Below, in pieces: positions 8,169 through 19,571 of a stretch of 64,000 nt of DNA. Below the pieces are notes generated by a model that was given only the letters and a program-made list of their open reading frames with translations, searched no databases and was not told the origin of the DNA. Location of the stretch: NCBI RefSeq assembly GCF_020400585.1, contig NZ_JAINVF010000025.1:1-64000 (forward strand), in the 5' to 3' direction. Both the position numbers and the translations under genes were made by a program. This stretch comes from Streptomyces sp. NK08204 (GTDB lineage Bacteria > Actinomycetota > Actinomycetes > Streptomycetales > Streptomycetaceae). The number at the start of each line of letters is the position of its first letter. Position 1 is the first letter of the stretch.

Positions 8169-8855
8169 GTGAGAACCAGCGGCGACGGTACGGCTGGGGG
8201 TGCTCCCGGACGCGGCTCCGGGGAGAGCGGTCCGTACCCTCCCCCCAGCTCTCAGCTGCCTTCGGGCAGGGGGTTCCCCGTGCCCGGCGGCGCGGCCGAC
8301 CACGCTCCGCAGCGGCCGACGGCGGTGCCGAGCGGCGGACGGGCGGCGGAGCCCGAGATGTCCGAGGAGATCGGCTACCGCGGCCCCACGGCCTGCGCGG
8401 CGGCCGGCATCACCTACCGGCAGCTCGACTACTGGGCCCGCACCGGGCTGGTCGAGCCGAGCGTGCGGCCCGCCCACGGGTCGGGCACACAGCGTCTCTA
8501 CAGTTTTCGGGACGTCGTCGTCCTGAAGATCGTCAAGCGGTTCCTGGACACCGGGGTGTCGCTGCAGAACATCCGTACGACTGTGCAGCACCTCAGAGAA
8601 CGCGGTTTCCGTGACCTGGAGCGCATGACTCTGATGAGCGACGGCGCCACGGTGTACGAGTGCACCTCGCCCGACGAGGTCCACGCCCTGCTCCAGGGCG
8701 GCCAGGGCATCTTCGGTATCGCCGTGGGCGTGGTGTGGCGGGACGTGGACAGCGCCCTCTCCCAGCTGCACGGGGAACGCATCGACACCGGCGAGACCCT
8801 CGTCGGCCACAACCCGGCGGACGAACTGGCGCGGCGCCGCAACCGGGCCGTCTGA
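8169..8855 (+). CDS. MerR-family regulator with disordered N-terminus
   Basis: About 228 residues. A Gly/Pro/Ser-rich N-terminus precedes a MerR-like helix-turn-helix (GPTACAAAGITYRQLDYWARTGLV and the wing, about residues 75-145), and a C-terminal region (ALLQGGQGIFGIAVG) follows that is usual in the second MerR gene of this neighbourhood (mycobacterial Rv1830 position). The GTG at 8169 was chosen because GGAGGT lies directly before it; the upstream in-frame ATG at 8091 falls in the palindrome/promoter region. It is probably autoregulated through the palindrome at 8083-8100. The target genes are unknown. Confidence 0.85.
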   Translation: MRTSGDGTAGGAPGRGSGESGPYPPPSSQLPSGRGFPVPGGAADHAPQRPTAVPSGGRAAEPEMSEEIGYRGPTACAAAGITYRQLDYWARTGLVEPSVRPAHGSGTQRLYSFRDVVVLKIVKRFLDTGVSLQNIRTTVQHLRERGFRDLERMTLMSDGATVYECTSPDEVHALLQGGQGIFGIAVGVVWRDVDSALSQLHGERIDTGETLVGHNPADELARRRNRAV

Positions 8856-8924
8856 GCCCCGGATCCACGGCGGCGCCCCTCCGGCGCCATGGCATTGTCA
8901 GTGCCGTGGTGCAGCATCGGAGTT

Positions 8925-10337
8925 GTGAGAAACACGCCCACGATCCTGCATCTCGACATGGATGCCTTCTTCGCCTCGGTGGAGCAGGCGTCCAAGCCGA
9001 GCCTGCGGGGAAAGGCCGTGATCGTGGGCGGGCTCGGCCCGCGCGGTGTGGTGGCCACCGCGTCGTACGAGGCTCGGGCCTTCGGCGTCCACTCGGCGAT
9101 GCCCATGGCCCAGGCGCGCCGACTGGCACCCCACGCGGCCTATCTCGTGCCGCGCTTCGGTCTCTACCGTTCGGTCAGCGAGCAGGTGATGGCCCTGCTG
9201 CGGGAGCTGTCGCCGCTGGTGGAGCCGCTGAGCCTGGACGAGGCGTTCGTGGACCTGGAGGCCGGGGGAGCCGCCTGCGACGAGGAGTCGGCGCGACTGG
9301 CCGGAGCGAAGCTGCGTGCGGACATCCTGGCGGTGACGGGGCTGACCGGCTCAGTGGGCCTCGCCGCCTCCAAGATGCTGGCGAAGATCGCCTCCGAGCA
9401 GGCCAAGCCTGACGGGCTCGTGCTCATAGAGCCGGGATCGGAGCGCGCGCTTCTCGCGCCCATGCCGGTGCGGACCCTGCCGGGGGTCGGACCGGCCACC
9501 GGGGACCATCTGCGGCGTGCCGGGATCACCACGGTCGAGGAACTGGCCGAGGCGGGCGAGGACGAACTCGTACGACTGCTGGGCAAGGCTCACGGGCACG
9601 CGTTGTACGCCATGGCGCTGGCTCGCGACGAGCGGCCCGTGGTGGCCGAGCGGGAGACCAAGTCGGTGTCGGTGGAGGACACCTACGACGTCGACATCCA
9701 CGACCGGCTGCGGGTCGGCCTCGAGGTACGGCGGCTGGCCGACCGGTGTGTGGGGCGGCTGCGCGGGGCCGGGCTCTCGGGGCGGACCATCGTGCTGAAG
9801 GTGCGGCGCTACGACTTCTCCACACTGACCCGCTCCGAGACGCTCAGAGGGCCCACGGACGACCCGGCGGTGATCCGGGAGGCCGCGGCCCGGCTGCTGG
9901 AATCCGTGGACACCACGGGCGGGGTGCGGCTGCTGGGCGTCGGCGTGTCCGGCCTCGCCGACTACACCCAGGAGGACCTGTTCGCCCAGGCCGCGGGCGA
10001 GCGGTCCGCCGAGGAGGACGAGCAGGCCGTGCCCGAGGCCGCCGAGGAGGAGCCGGAGCCCGCCGAGCGGCAGTGGCGCGCCGGGCAGGACGTACGGCAC
10101 GCCGCCCACGGCCACGGCTGGGTCCAGGGCAGTGGCCTGGGGCGGGTCACCGTACGGTTCGAGACGCCGTACTCGCAGCCGGGCCGCGTACGCACCTTCC
10201 GGGTGGACGACCCCGACCTGGAGCCGGCGGATCCGCTGCCGCTGGTGGCGGACGGGGCTCAGGTCTCCTCCGTGCCGGCCAGCTTGCCGAAGTCGTGGTC
10301 GGGCACGGCTTCAGGCACATCCACATCCAGACCGTAG
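8925..10337 (+). CDS. dinB: DNA polymerase IV (Y-family)
   Basis: This translesion polymerase copies past damaged template bases. LHLDMDAFFASVEQ supplies the first metal aspartate and the tyrosine/phenylalanine gate region, and SLDEAFVDL supplies the second acidic pair. The thumb helix-hairpin-helix (LPGVGPATGDHLRRAG) and little-finger domain follow. An extra actinobacterial C-terminal region of about 100 residues is rich in Glu and Pro, then ends in WRAGQDVRHAAHGHGWV. GTG 8925 begins right before the conserved start; ATG 8889 and GTG 8901 are alternatives. Its last 79 nt overlap the convergent PRC-barrel gene. Confidence 0.92.
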   Translation: MRNTPTILHLDMDAFFASVEQASKPSLRGKAVIVGGLGPRGVVATASYEARAFGVHSAMPMAQARRLAPHAAYLVPRFGLYRSVSEQVMALLRELSPLVEPLSLDEAFVDLEAGGAACDEESARLAGAKLRADILAVTGLTGSVGLAASKMLAKIASEQAKPDGLVLIEPGSERALLAPMPVRTLPGVGPATGDHLRRAGITTVEELAEAGEDELVRLLGKAHGHALYAMALARDERPVVAERETKSVSVEDTYDVDIHDRLRVGLEVRRLADRCVGRLRGAGLSGRTIVLKVRRYDFSTLTRSETLRGPTDDPAVIREAAARLLESVDTTGGVRLLGVGVSGLADYTQEDLFAQAAGERSAEEDEQAVPEAAEEEPEPAERQWRAGQDVRHAAHGHGWVQGSGLGRVTVRFETPYSQPGRVRTFRVDDPDLEPADPLPLVADGAQVSSVPASLPKSWSGTASGTSTSRP

Positions 10338-10630
10338 TGGTGGTAGAGCTGGAGTTCCTGTTCGGGGGAGAGATGGCGGCCCACGCCGAAATCGGGAGCG
10401 TCCTTGATCAGGTGGCGGTCGAACGGTACCTGAAGGGTGCCCTCGACCAGCTCGCTCGGCTCCAAGGGCACGAACGCGTCCCTGGAGAACAGGCCGGTCC
10501 GTATGGCAGCCCACTCGGGCACACCCGTCGCGTCGTCGAGGTACACCTCGTCGATGGTGCCGATCTTGTGGCCACTGCGGTCGAACGCCTTGCGGCCGAT
10601 CAGGCTGCGCGGATCGATGTCGGTCTGCAC
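10259..10630 (-). CDS. PRC-barrel domain protein
   Basis: A 123-residue cytosolic protein with an N-terminal PRC barrel (IDPRSLIGRKAFDRSGHKIGTIDEVYLDD) and a second half that mentions a photosystem/RNA-processing-like fold only by family. The exact partner is unknown. The GTG at 10630 follows a strong GGAGGGAGAGG site on the minus strand; an in-frame ATG-type start further upstream at 10687 is less likely. The gene converges with dinB and overlaps its 3' end by 79 nt, so both C-termini are encoded on opposite strands of the same DNA. Confidence 0.88.
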   Translation of the reverse strand: MQTDIDPRSLIGRKAFDRSGHKIGTIDEVYLDDATGVPEWAAIRTGLFSRDAFVPLEPSELVEGTLQVPFDRHLIKDAPDFGVGRHLSPEQELQLYHHYGLDVDVPEAVPDHDFGKLAGTEET

Positions 10631-10750
10631 GGTCCCTCTCCCTCCACTTGGTCGCAACTCATCCGTAAGGACTACAAAAGAGCACATTCAATGAGGCGGC
10701 CACTCGAAGGCCCGGGCGTTGACCTCGCTGGTAGGCTGACAGCGGCTGCT

Positions 10751-10950
10751 GACCCCGCGCGGGAGAGTCCTCCGACCACGTCGGAGGCGCCGAAGGAGCA
10801 AATCCTCCCCGGAATCTCTCAGGCTCACGTACCGCACGGACGAGGTCACTCTGGAAAGCAGGGCAGGTGTCGAAGGCGTCCGCCCTCACCGACGGTGAAA
10901 GCCGGCGTCCTCGGGCGCCCGGTGAAGCTCTCAGGTTGAGATGACAGAGG
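10751..10950 (+). ncRNA. Tandem glycine riboswitch
   Basis: Two consecutive glycine aptamers precede gcvP. The first (about 10757-10823) shows GGGAGAG, the GGAGG/CCTCC helices, the CCGAAGGAGCAA core and the closing CTCTCAGGC. The second (about 10845-10948) shows the CTCTGGAAAG core, ACCGACGGTGAAAGCC and the closing CTCTCAGGTTGAGATGACAGAGG. The tandem binds glycine and would switch on the glycine cleavage gene downstream. In-frame ATG 10941 lies inside the second aptamer and is therefore not the gcvP start. Confidence 0.93.
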
Positions 10951-11018
10951 GGGAGGCCGTCCGGGCACCCGCGTCGTGGTGCCCCTCGCAGGTCGCGCCA
11001 GACCAGGAGGCCTCCGCA

Positions 11019-13904
<2,886 letters not shown>

Positions 13905-13916
13905 GTGAGCCGTGGA

Positions 13917-13952
13917 TGAGGGCCCTGTCCGGTGTTCCGGGCGGGGCCCTCA
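13917..13952. terminator. Hairpin between convergent gcvP and molbindin genes
   Basis: A perfect 9-bp stem (TGAGGGCCC 13917-13925 with GGGCCCTCA 13944-13952) lies 12 nt after the gcvP stop and 5 nt from the stop of the opposing gene. It probably terminates both. Confidence 0.7.
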
Positions 13953-13957
13953 CCCTG

Positions 13958-14377
13958 TCATGCCGTCGCCAGGGACACCTCTGTCGCCTTGATCAGGGCG
14001 ACCACGTCGGAACTCACGTAGAGGCCGAGACCGGTGGCCGCGTCCTTGGTGATCACAGAGGTGAGTCCGCCGCCGTCCACGCCGATCTTGACGAAGGCCA
14101 TGGCCCCGCCCAGGGTCAGATGGGTGACCGTGCCGGGGAGCTGGTTGCGGATCGACAGTCCCTCGACGCGGCTCGTGGCGAGCGAGACCTCCGTCGCCTT
14201 CACCAGGGCGCGGACGGCCGAGCCGGGGGCGAGGCCGAGTTGCTCGACGGCCTCCGCGGTGACCGCGGCCATGATGTCCTGCCCGCCGTCCAGGCGGACC
14301 TTGACGACGGCCATGACCTCCCCGGGCTGAACCTCGCTGACAGTGCCGGAAAGCTGGTTGCGGATGCTCAGAGTCAT
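13958..14377 (-). CDS. Double-Mop molbindin (molybdate-binding TOBE protein)
   Basis: This 139-residue protein consists of two tandem Mop domains, each opening with SIRNQL and ending with a VKATEVSLAT-like or IKATEVSLAT-like strand. Molbindins bind molybdate or tungstate in the cytoplasm and act as a storage or buffering pool. ATG 14377 begins directly at the first repeat. It is the last gene of a minus-strand molybdate locus (HTH-Mop, modA, modB, modC, molbindin), 27 nt after modC, and the order supports the assignment. Confidence 0.9.
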   Translation of the reverse strand: MTLSIRNQLSGTVSEVQPGEVMAVVKVRLDGGQDIMAAVTAEAVEQLGLAPGSAVRALVKATEVSLATSRVEGLSIRNQLPGTVTHLTLGGAMAFVKIGVDGGGLTSVITKDAATGLGLYVSSDVVALIKATEVSLATA

Positions 14378-14404
14378 GGCCCTCACCGTAGGGCTTGTGT
14401 CCGC

Positions 14405-15529
14405 TCAGGCCGGGTATGCATGGGTCTGCGTCGCTTTGACCGTCGCCCAGACCGATGCTCCTGGCTGCAGGTCCAGCTCGGCCGCGGCGACGGTGGTGAG
14501 GTCGGCGGCGAGGGGCAGTTCGCCGATGAGGTCGGCGCGCAGCTGGTCGCCATGGGGCTCCAGGCCGGTGACCTCGCAGCGCCACAGGTTGCGGGCGCTG
14601 ACGCCGGCGGGCCGGTCGCGGAACAGGGTGACCGCGGAGGGCGGAAACGCCACGAAGGCGGGCCCGGACAACTCCTGCGAGGTCGTGATCGAGGGTCCCG
14701 AGCCCAGCCGAACCGTGTGCCCCTCGGCCTGCCCCTGGTACAGGTTGAGGCCGACGAGCCGGGCGATGTAGTCCGTGCGCGGACGGCGCGCGATGTCGGA
14801 CGGGCTGCCCTCCTGCACGACCCGGCCGTGCTCCACGACCACCAGTCGGTCGGCCAGCACCATGGCGTCCAGCGGGTCGTGCGTGACCAGGACGGCGACC
14901 GCCTCGAACTCGGCCAGGTGGCGGCGGAGCTGGGCCCGGACCTCCATGCGGGTACGGGCGTCCAGGGCCGCGAGCGGCTCGTCCAGGAGCAGCAGCCGGG
15001 GCCGGGTGGCCAGTGCCCGGGCGAGGGCGACGCGCTGGGCCTGCCCGCCGGAGAGCCGACGGGGTTTGGTGCCCGCGTGTTCGGCCAGGCCCATACGGTC
15101 CAGCCAGGTGGCGGCCTGCGCGCGGGCCTCGGCCTTGCCGGCGCCCTGGCAGCGCGGCCCGAAGGCGATGTTGTCCAGGGCGGACAGGTGCGGGAAGAGC
15201 AGGTAGTCCTGGAAGACCACACCGACCGGGCGGGATTCCGGCGGGGTGCGCTCCAGGCAGGCACCGTCCAGCCGCAGACGGCCCTCGGTGAGCGGGACCA
15301 GTCCCGCCAGGGCACGCAGGGCCGTTGTCTTGCCGGCGCCGTTCGGGCCGAGCAGGGCGACGACGTCCCCGGGGGCGGCCGTCAGTGTCATGTCCAGCCG
15401 GAACGCACCCCGTTCGACGACGAGCCGGGCGTCCAGCCCCTGCTCGCCCGCCACCTGGGTGCCGGCCTCGGGGGCGTCGGTCTCGGTCACGGGTCGGTGC
15501 GGTCGCACATGCCCAGGGTTGGCTGCCAT
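14405..15529 (-). CDS. modC: Molybdate ABC transporter ATP-binding protein
   Basis: The 374-residue ATPase energises molybdate import. It has Walker A (GPNGAGKTT), the ABC signature LSGGQAQRVALARAL, Walker B (LLLLDEPLAALD), a switch histidine (VTHDPLDA) and a C-terminal TOBE/Mop domain (VTGLEPHGDQLRADLI and VKATQTHAYPA). The N-terminus is about 50 residues longer than usual. ATG 15529 follows GGGAG and lies 3 nt beyond the modB stop, so the two are coupled. A longer open frame continues upstream through modB but is only its shadow. Confidence 0.92.
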   Translation of the reverse strand: MAANPGHVRPHRPVTETDAPEAGTQVAGEQGLDARLVVERGAFRLDMTLTAAPGDVVALLGPNGAGKTTALRALAGLVPLTEGRLRLDGACLERTPPESRPVGVVFQDYLLFPHLSALDNIAFGPRCQGAGKAEARAQAATWLDRMGLAEHAGTKPRRLSGGQAQRVALARALATRPRLLLLDEPLAALDARTRMEVRAQLRRHLAEFEAVAVLVTHDPLDAMVLADRLVVVEHGRVVQEGSPSDIARRPRTDYIARLVGLNLYQGQAEGHTVRLGSGPSITTSQELSGPAFVAFPPSAVTLFRDRPAGVSARNLWRCEVTGLEPHGDQLRADLIGELPLAADLTTVAAAELDLQPGASVWATVKATQTHAYPA

Positions 15530-15531
15530 CG

Positions 15532-16389
15532 TCAGGCTCCCGTCATCCACCGGTCCCGGAGCCCCGCCAGCACCGCGACCGACACGGCCAGCAGGACCAG
15601 GCTCAGGGAGATCGCGGCCTCGGGGTCGTTCTGCAGGGCGAGGTAGACCGCGAGGGGCATGGTCTGGGTACGGCCGGGGAAGTTGCCCGCGAAGGTGATC
15701 GTCGCGCCGAACTCGCCGAGCGCCCGTGCCCAGGCCAGTACGGCGCCCGCCGCGATGCCGGGGGCTATCAGCGGCAGGGTGACCCGGCGGAAAGCGGTGA
15801 AGCGGGAGGCGCCGAGCGTGGCCGCCGCCTCCTCGAAGCGCGGATCGGCGGCGCGCAGGGTGCCCTCGACGCTGATGACCAGGAACGGCATCGCGACGAA
15901 CGCCTCGGCGACGACCACCCCTGTGGTGGTGAACGGCAGCGTGATCCCGAACCAGGCGTCGAGCCACCTGCCGACGACCCCGTTGCGGCCCAGGGCGAGC
16001 AGCAGGGCCACACCGCCGACCACCGGCGGCAGCACGAGCGGCAGGGTCACCACCGCGCGCACAAGACCGCGGCCCGGGAAGTCGGTGCGGGCCAGCAGCC
16101 AGGCCAGCGGCACGCCCAGGACGAGGCTCACGGCGGTCGCCGCCGTCGCGCTGACCAGGGACAGCTGGAGCGCCTGCCACACCTCGGCGCTGGTCAGCCG
16201 GTCCGGCAGACTGTGCCAGGGGGCGCGCAGGAGCAGCGCGAGGAGCGGCAGCACCAGGAACGCCAGGGCCAGCACGCCGGGGAGCAGCAGGGGCAGCGGT
16301 ACTCCGCGTCGGCCCCTTGTGCCGGTGAGGCGCCGCGGCCGGCCCGTGCGGGGGCCGGCCACGGCTGTGCGCCTGTCGAGCGAGGTCAC
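15532..16389 (-). CDS. modB: Molybdate ABC transporter permease
   Basis: A 285-residue inner-membrane channel with about six transmembrane segments and the permease-ATPase coupling loop EAAATLGASRFTAFRRVTLPLIAPGI. The late segment ALGEFGATITFAGNFPGRTQT is typical of molybdate permeases. GTG 16389 overlaps the modA stop by 4 nt, and its stop nearly abuts modC. The N-terminal 30 residues before the first hydrophobic segment are Arg-rich and cytoplasmic. Confidence 0.93.
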   Translation of the reverse strand: MTSLDRRTAVAGPRTGRPRRLTGTRGRRGVPLPLLLPGVLALAFLVLPLLALLLRAPWHSLPDRLTSAEVWQALQLSLVSATAATAVSLVLGVPLAWLLARTDFPGRGLVRAVVTLPLVLPPVVGGVALLLALGRNGVVGRWLDAWFGITLPFTTTGVVVAEAFVAMPFLVISVEGTLRAADPRFEEAAATLGASRFTAFRRVTLPLIAPGIAAGAVLAWARALGEFGATITFAGNFPGRTQTMPLAVYLALQNDPEAAISLSLVLLAVSVAVLAGLRDRWMTGA

Positions 16390-17204
16390 GGCTCGAGGAA
16401 CCCGTCCCCGCTCAGGACCCGCTGACCCACGCCGGACCGGATCAGTGCGATGAACGCCTTGGCGGCCCGGGCGTTCTGCCCGTTCTTCAGCAGGGCGATC
16501 GGGTAGTTGTTGACGGCCTCGGCCGACTCGGGGAACTCCACGCCCTCCACCTTGTCGCCCGCCGCCCTGACATCGGTCCTGTAGACGAGGGCCGCGTCGG
16601 CCTCCTTCAGCTCGACCTTCGTCAGGGCGCCCTTGACGTCCTGCTCGTACGACACCGGGGTCAGCATGACCTTGCCGACGCTCAGGGCCTTCTGGGCGGC
16701 GGCTCCGCACGGCACGCTGCTGTCGCACAGGACGACCTTCAGGCCGGACTTCGTCAGGTCCTTCAGCGAGGCCACCTTGTGCGGGTTACCCGGCACGGTG
16801 GCGATCTCCAGCTGGTTGCGGGCGAACGTGGCCGGGGTGCCGGCCGTGTCCTTCGTGTCCGTCACGATCTTCATGGTCTTGGGGCTGGCGGCGGCGAAGA
16901 CGTCCGCCGGGGCGCCGCCGGTGATGTTCGCGGCCAGGGTGTCGCTGCCGCCGAAGTTGAAACTGACCCTGGTGCCCGGGTGCTGCTTCTCGAACTCCTT
17001 GCCAAGGGTCGTGAAGCTTTCCTGGAGGGAGGCCGCCGCGAAGACGGTGACCGTGCCGGAAAGCTTCGCGGAAGCCGCGTCGCCTGCCTTTCCGGACGCG
17101 TCGGAAGAGCCGGAACCGGAGCAGGCGCTGAGTGTCAGCAGGGCGGCGGCTCCCGTGCTCGTCATCTGCAGTATCCGCCGGGTTCGGCGCACGGAACGGG
17201 TCAT
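16386..17204 (-). CDS. modA: Molybdate-binding lipoprotein
   Basis: A 272-residue extracytoplasmic binding protein that captures molybdate for ModBC. A signal sequence with twin arginines near the start and a lipobox LSAC precedes a Gly/Ser linker. The mature domain begins with GTVTVFAAASLQESFTTLG, the classic anion-binding loop of ModA. ATG 17204 follows GAGGAG; longer in-frame starts upstream lack a signal-like N-terminus. It is the first structural gene of modABC and follows the HTH-Mop gene on the same strand. Confidence 0.94.
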   Translation of the reverse strand: MTRSVRRTRRILQMTSTGAAALLTLSACSGSGSSDASGKAGDAASAKLSGTVTVFAAASLQESFTTLGKEFEKQHPGTRVSFNFGGSDTLAANITGGAPADVFAAASPKTMKIVTDTKDTAGTPATFARNQLEIATVPGNPHKVASLKDLTKSGLKVVLCDSSVPCGAAAQKALSVGKVMLTPVSYEQDVKGALTKVELKEADAALVYRTDVRAAGDKVEGVEFPESAEAVNNYPIALLKNGQNARAAKAFIALIRSGVGQRVLSGDGFLEP

Positions 17205-17421
17205 GGCGGATCTGCTCCTCGGGTCCTGTGGGGACGAACGTCGCGGCCTGGCACGGCTGAGCACCGGCACTGCGTCGATGATACTGCCGCATTTGCCAGG
17301 TAGAAGTCTCCTGTGGCATCGCATGAGCTGCGAATTTGTGGCCGGGAGCTGGCATGTGCGTTTGTACGGAACCGTGTGCCCTGTATCTGCGGTCACCGGG
17401 TGCGGCGCAGCGAGCGGTAGG

Positions 17422-17817
17422 TCAGACGCGGTCGATATGCACGTTGGTCGACTTCACGCGCGCGGTGGCCTCCATACCGACCTCCAGGCCCAGTTCCTCC
17501 ACGGCCTCCCGGGTCAGCAGGGAGACCAGCCGGTGCGGGCCCGCCTGGATCTCCACCTGGGCGGCCACGTCGCCGAGCTTGATGGCGGTGACGATGCCCG
17601 GGAAGGCGTTGCGGACCGAGGTGTAGGAGGCGTCCTCCTCGCCGCCGCCCGCCTTGGCCAGTTCGACCGAGAAGGCGGCGAGGGCCTTGCCGTCGATGAG
17701 CCGCCGCCCGGCCTCGTCGCGATGGGTGGCCACCCGGCCCGCGTCGGCCCAGCGCCGGGCGGTGTCGGGGCTGACGCCGAGAAGCCGTGCGGCCTGGCCG
17801 ATGGTGTAGGACTGCAT
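17422..17817 (-). CDS. Molybdate-responsive HTH-Mop regulator
   Basis: This 131-residue protein joins an excisionase/MerR-like helix-turn-helix (YTIGQAARLLGVSPDTARRWAD, residues 4 to about 60) to one Mop/TOBE domain (TSVRNAFPGIV to VKSTNVHIDRV). The layout is that of a one-component molybdate sensor, distinct from ModE. It is encoded 217 nt upstream of modA on the same strand, so control of modABC is the natural inference. ATG 17817 is placed directly before the HTH. No inverted repeat operator was obvious in the intergenic DNA. Confidence 0.87.
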   Translation of the reverse strand: MQSYTIGQAARLLGVSPDTARRWADAGRVATHRDEAGRRLIDGKALAAFSVELAKAGGGEEDASYTSVRNAFPGIVTAIKLGDVAAQVEIQAGPHRLVSLLTREAVEELGLEVGMEATARVKSTNVHIDRV

Positions 17818-18001
17818 GCCGGTCACGATAGGGGCACGGGCCGGGAACCGCGGTCCCGGGCTGGCCGTCGGGCGTAACGCGGCATGACTGGCGCGCACGT
17901 TCGGCCGCGGTCGGCAGCGGCCTCAGCCCGGGCGCGCCCTCGGCCGGTCGACGGTCCGGTTCTGCCTCCCGCGGCTGTCGGGTCCTGCCCCTCTCCCCTT
18001 T

Positions 18002-18532
18002 TCACAGACCCCGCGTGTCGATCCGTAGGTGCCAGACGTTGCGCCGGTGCACGGACACCAGTTCGGACTCCAGGGGGGACGGGGGCACCGCGAGGACGGG
18101 GCAGTGGGCGTGGGCCACACAGTGCCGGGAGACCCAACCCGAGAAGGCGCGCTGCAGGCCGCGCCGTCCGGCGCCCACGACCAGGAGGTCGTTCTCGCGG
18201 TCCGCGAGCGCCACCAGCGCCCGGCCGGGGGTGCCGCGGACGACGACGGCGTGCATCGGCACACCGGGGCCCTTCTCGCCGAAGATCTCGTCGAGCACCG
18301 AGGCCAGCCGCTGCTGCGCCAGCCGCTGCCACTCCGCCACCGGCAGGCCGGCCGCCGGGGAGCGACGTGCGGCGGGGTCGCCGCCCGGCGGTTCCCAGGC
18401 CAGCGCCGGCCACAGCTCGGCGCCCAGCGTGCGGGCCAGCGCGGTGGCCCGGCGCAGGGCCGTGACGCTGCCCAGGGAACCGCTCACGCCGACCACCACG
18501 CGGGGTGGGGCGGAGGTGTCGTGACCGGACAT
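18002..18532 (-). CDS. Universal stress protein (UspA family)
   Basis: A 176-residue single Usp domain: VVVGVSGSLGSVTALRRA at the N-terminus and the nucleotide-binding tail VVGAGRRGLQRAFSGWVSRHCVAHAHCPVLAVP. The G-x2-G-x9-G-S/T type loop suggests ATP binding. Usp proteins act in stress or dormancy, and no specific partner is evident here. ATG 18532 lies directly before the domain; a longer frame runs upstream but the added residues look like random coding. A C-terminal extension after the usual end (VHRRNVWHLRIDTRGL) is unusual. Confidence 0.9.
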   Translation of the reverse strand: MSGHDTSAPPRVVVGVSGSLGSVTALRRATALARTLGAELWPALAWEPPGGDPAARRSPAAGLPVAEWQRLAQQRLASVLDEIFGEKGPGVPMHAVVVRGTPGRALVALADRENDLLVVGAGRRGLQRAFSGWVSRHCVAHAHCPVLAVPPSPLESELVSVHRRNVWHLRIDTRGL

Positions 18533-18658
18533 GACTCCACCGTTTTTCTCGCGGGTGCCCGCGGGACCCGCGGGCGAGGCCTCCCTTCCATCCCACCTCC
18601 GCGAGGGCGATCCGACCAGCGGGGGCGACATCCTGGCGTGATCCGTCCACGGGTCGTC

Positions 18659-18856
18659 TTAGGGCTGCCGACGGCGCTCGTCGTCCTGCGCGGCTTCTTC
18701 CGGCAGATCCCCGGTGAACGGGAGGGCCGCCCTTCTCGCTGTCGTCACCCGCTGGGCCGCCTTCTTCCCGCCGCTGCTGGTCCTCTCCGACGCGACCCGG
18801 ACCGCCTGCTCGGTCACCGAACGCCAGTGGGTGGCGGCCTCACCGGCCGGGCCCAC
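18659..18856 (-). CDS. Small hypothetical protein
   Basis: A 65-residue reading frame, GTG start at 18856, Lys/Arg-rich in the centre (SSGGKKAAQRVTTARRAA) and acidic at the end. Codon third positions are strongly G/C like the neighbours, which is the main support. There is no clear ribosome site and no recognised family, so it may be spurious. Confidence 0.4.
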   Translation of the reverse strand: MGPAGEAATHWRSVTEQAVRVASERTSSGGKKAAQRVTTARRAALPFTGDLPEEAAQDDERRRQP

Positions 18857-18962
18857 GAAGGGCTGACGTACGGCTACTGACGGTAGCCGGGCCCGGACAC
18901 ACGTCGGGGCCGGTGCGCACCGGTGTGTGCGGCCGGCCCCTCATCGGGTCACTGTGCTGCGC

Positions 18963-19199
18963 TCAGGCGGCGGTCATCACCCGTTCCGCACCGAGTGGCC
19001 GGTGCGGAGCGATGACGCGGCCGTCCGGCAGCAGCTCACCGGTGTCCTCGAAGAGCAGGACGCCGTTGCACAGCAGGCTCCATCCCTGCTCCGGGTGGTG
19101 GGCCATGAGGCGGGCGGACTCCCGGTCGGCGGACTCCGCTGGCGGGCACGGCGGCTGGTGCTGGCACATGGGTGGGATCTTTCGCTCTGTCGTGGTCAT
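18963..19199 (-). CDS. DUF5999 family small protein
   Basis: A 78-residue protein with the streptomycete DUF5999 pattern: MCQHQPPCPPAES, then ARLMAHHPEQGWSLLCNGVLLFEDTGELLPDG and a closing APHRPL. The function is unknown. A paired-cysteine cluster (MCQ, PPCP, LLC) might bind metal, which is inference. ATG 19199 follows GGGGGACGG; an internal ATG at 19169 starting at MCQHQ is the other candidate and would give the commonest family length. Confidence 0.85.
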   Translation of the reverse strand: MTTTERKIPPMCQHQPPCPPAESADRESARLMAHHPEQGWSLLCNGVLLFEDTGELLPDGRVIAPHRPLGAERVMTAA

Positions 19200-19571
19200 G
19201 TCCGTCCCCCGTTGTGATAAGTCGGTCGGAACCCAGTGTTGCCCTCTCGGCGTCGATCCGCAGGGATTTCGCAGCACCGCTTCTCACAGGTTCATGACGC
19301 GTCACCCGCGCGGACGGTTCATTCCAACTCCCCTGTCCTTTTGGGTGGTTCGGGGTGACCGGATGGGACTAGTCCGGTCGGAGAGATCGACGCGGAGATC
19401 GATTGGAGATCGACGCGGAGATCGTCGTCGAGACCGCCAAGGGGGTCAGAGAAGATCCTTTTCCGGCCCGTACGAGCATTATCGCTCCCCTGGGGCAGGA
19501 ATAACAGGAGTACCCCGCTTCCCTTCCGGGGTCGCGGGGTACGCGTGCGCGCCTGAGAGTGCAGGCCTGGT
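19200..19571. other. Intergenic DNA with short direct repeat
   Basis: No gene is supported. Two copies of a 19-bp sequence starting GAGATCGACGCGG occur at 19383-19401 and 19406-19424. A hairpin at its right end is listed separately. The promoter of the DUF5999 gene must lie in the left part, but no clear -35/-10 pair stands out. Confidence 0.5.
19510..19542 (-). terminator. Hairpin terminator after the gene at 19572
   Basis: A perfect 9-bp stem (GTACCCCGC 19510-19518 with GCGGGGTAC 19534-19542) begins 30 nt downstream of the minus-strand stop at 19572. It is a probable terminator without a T tract, as is common in Streptomyces. Confidence 0.6.

Noticed and set aside
10941..11018. gcvP starting at ATG 10941
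   Set aside because: The codons lie in the second glycine aptamer; AGGAGG with 8-nt spacing points to ATG 11019.
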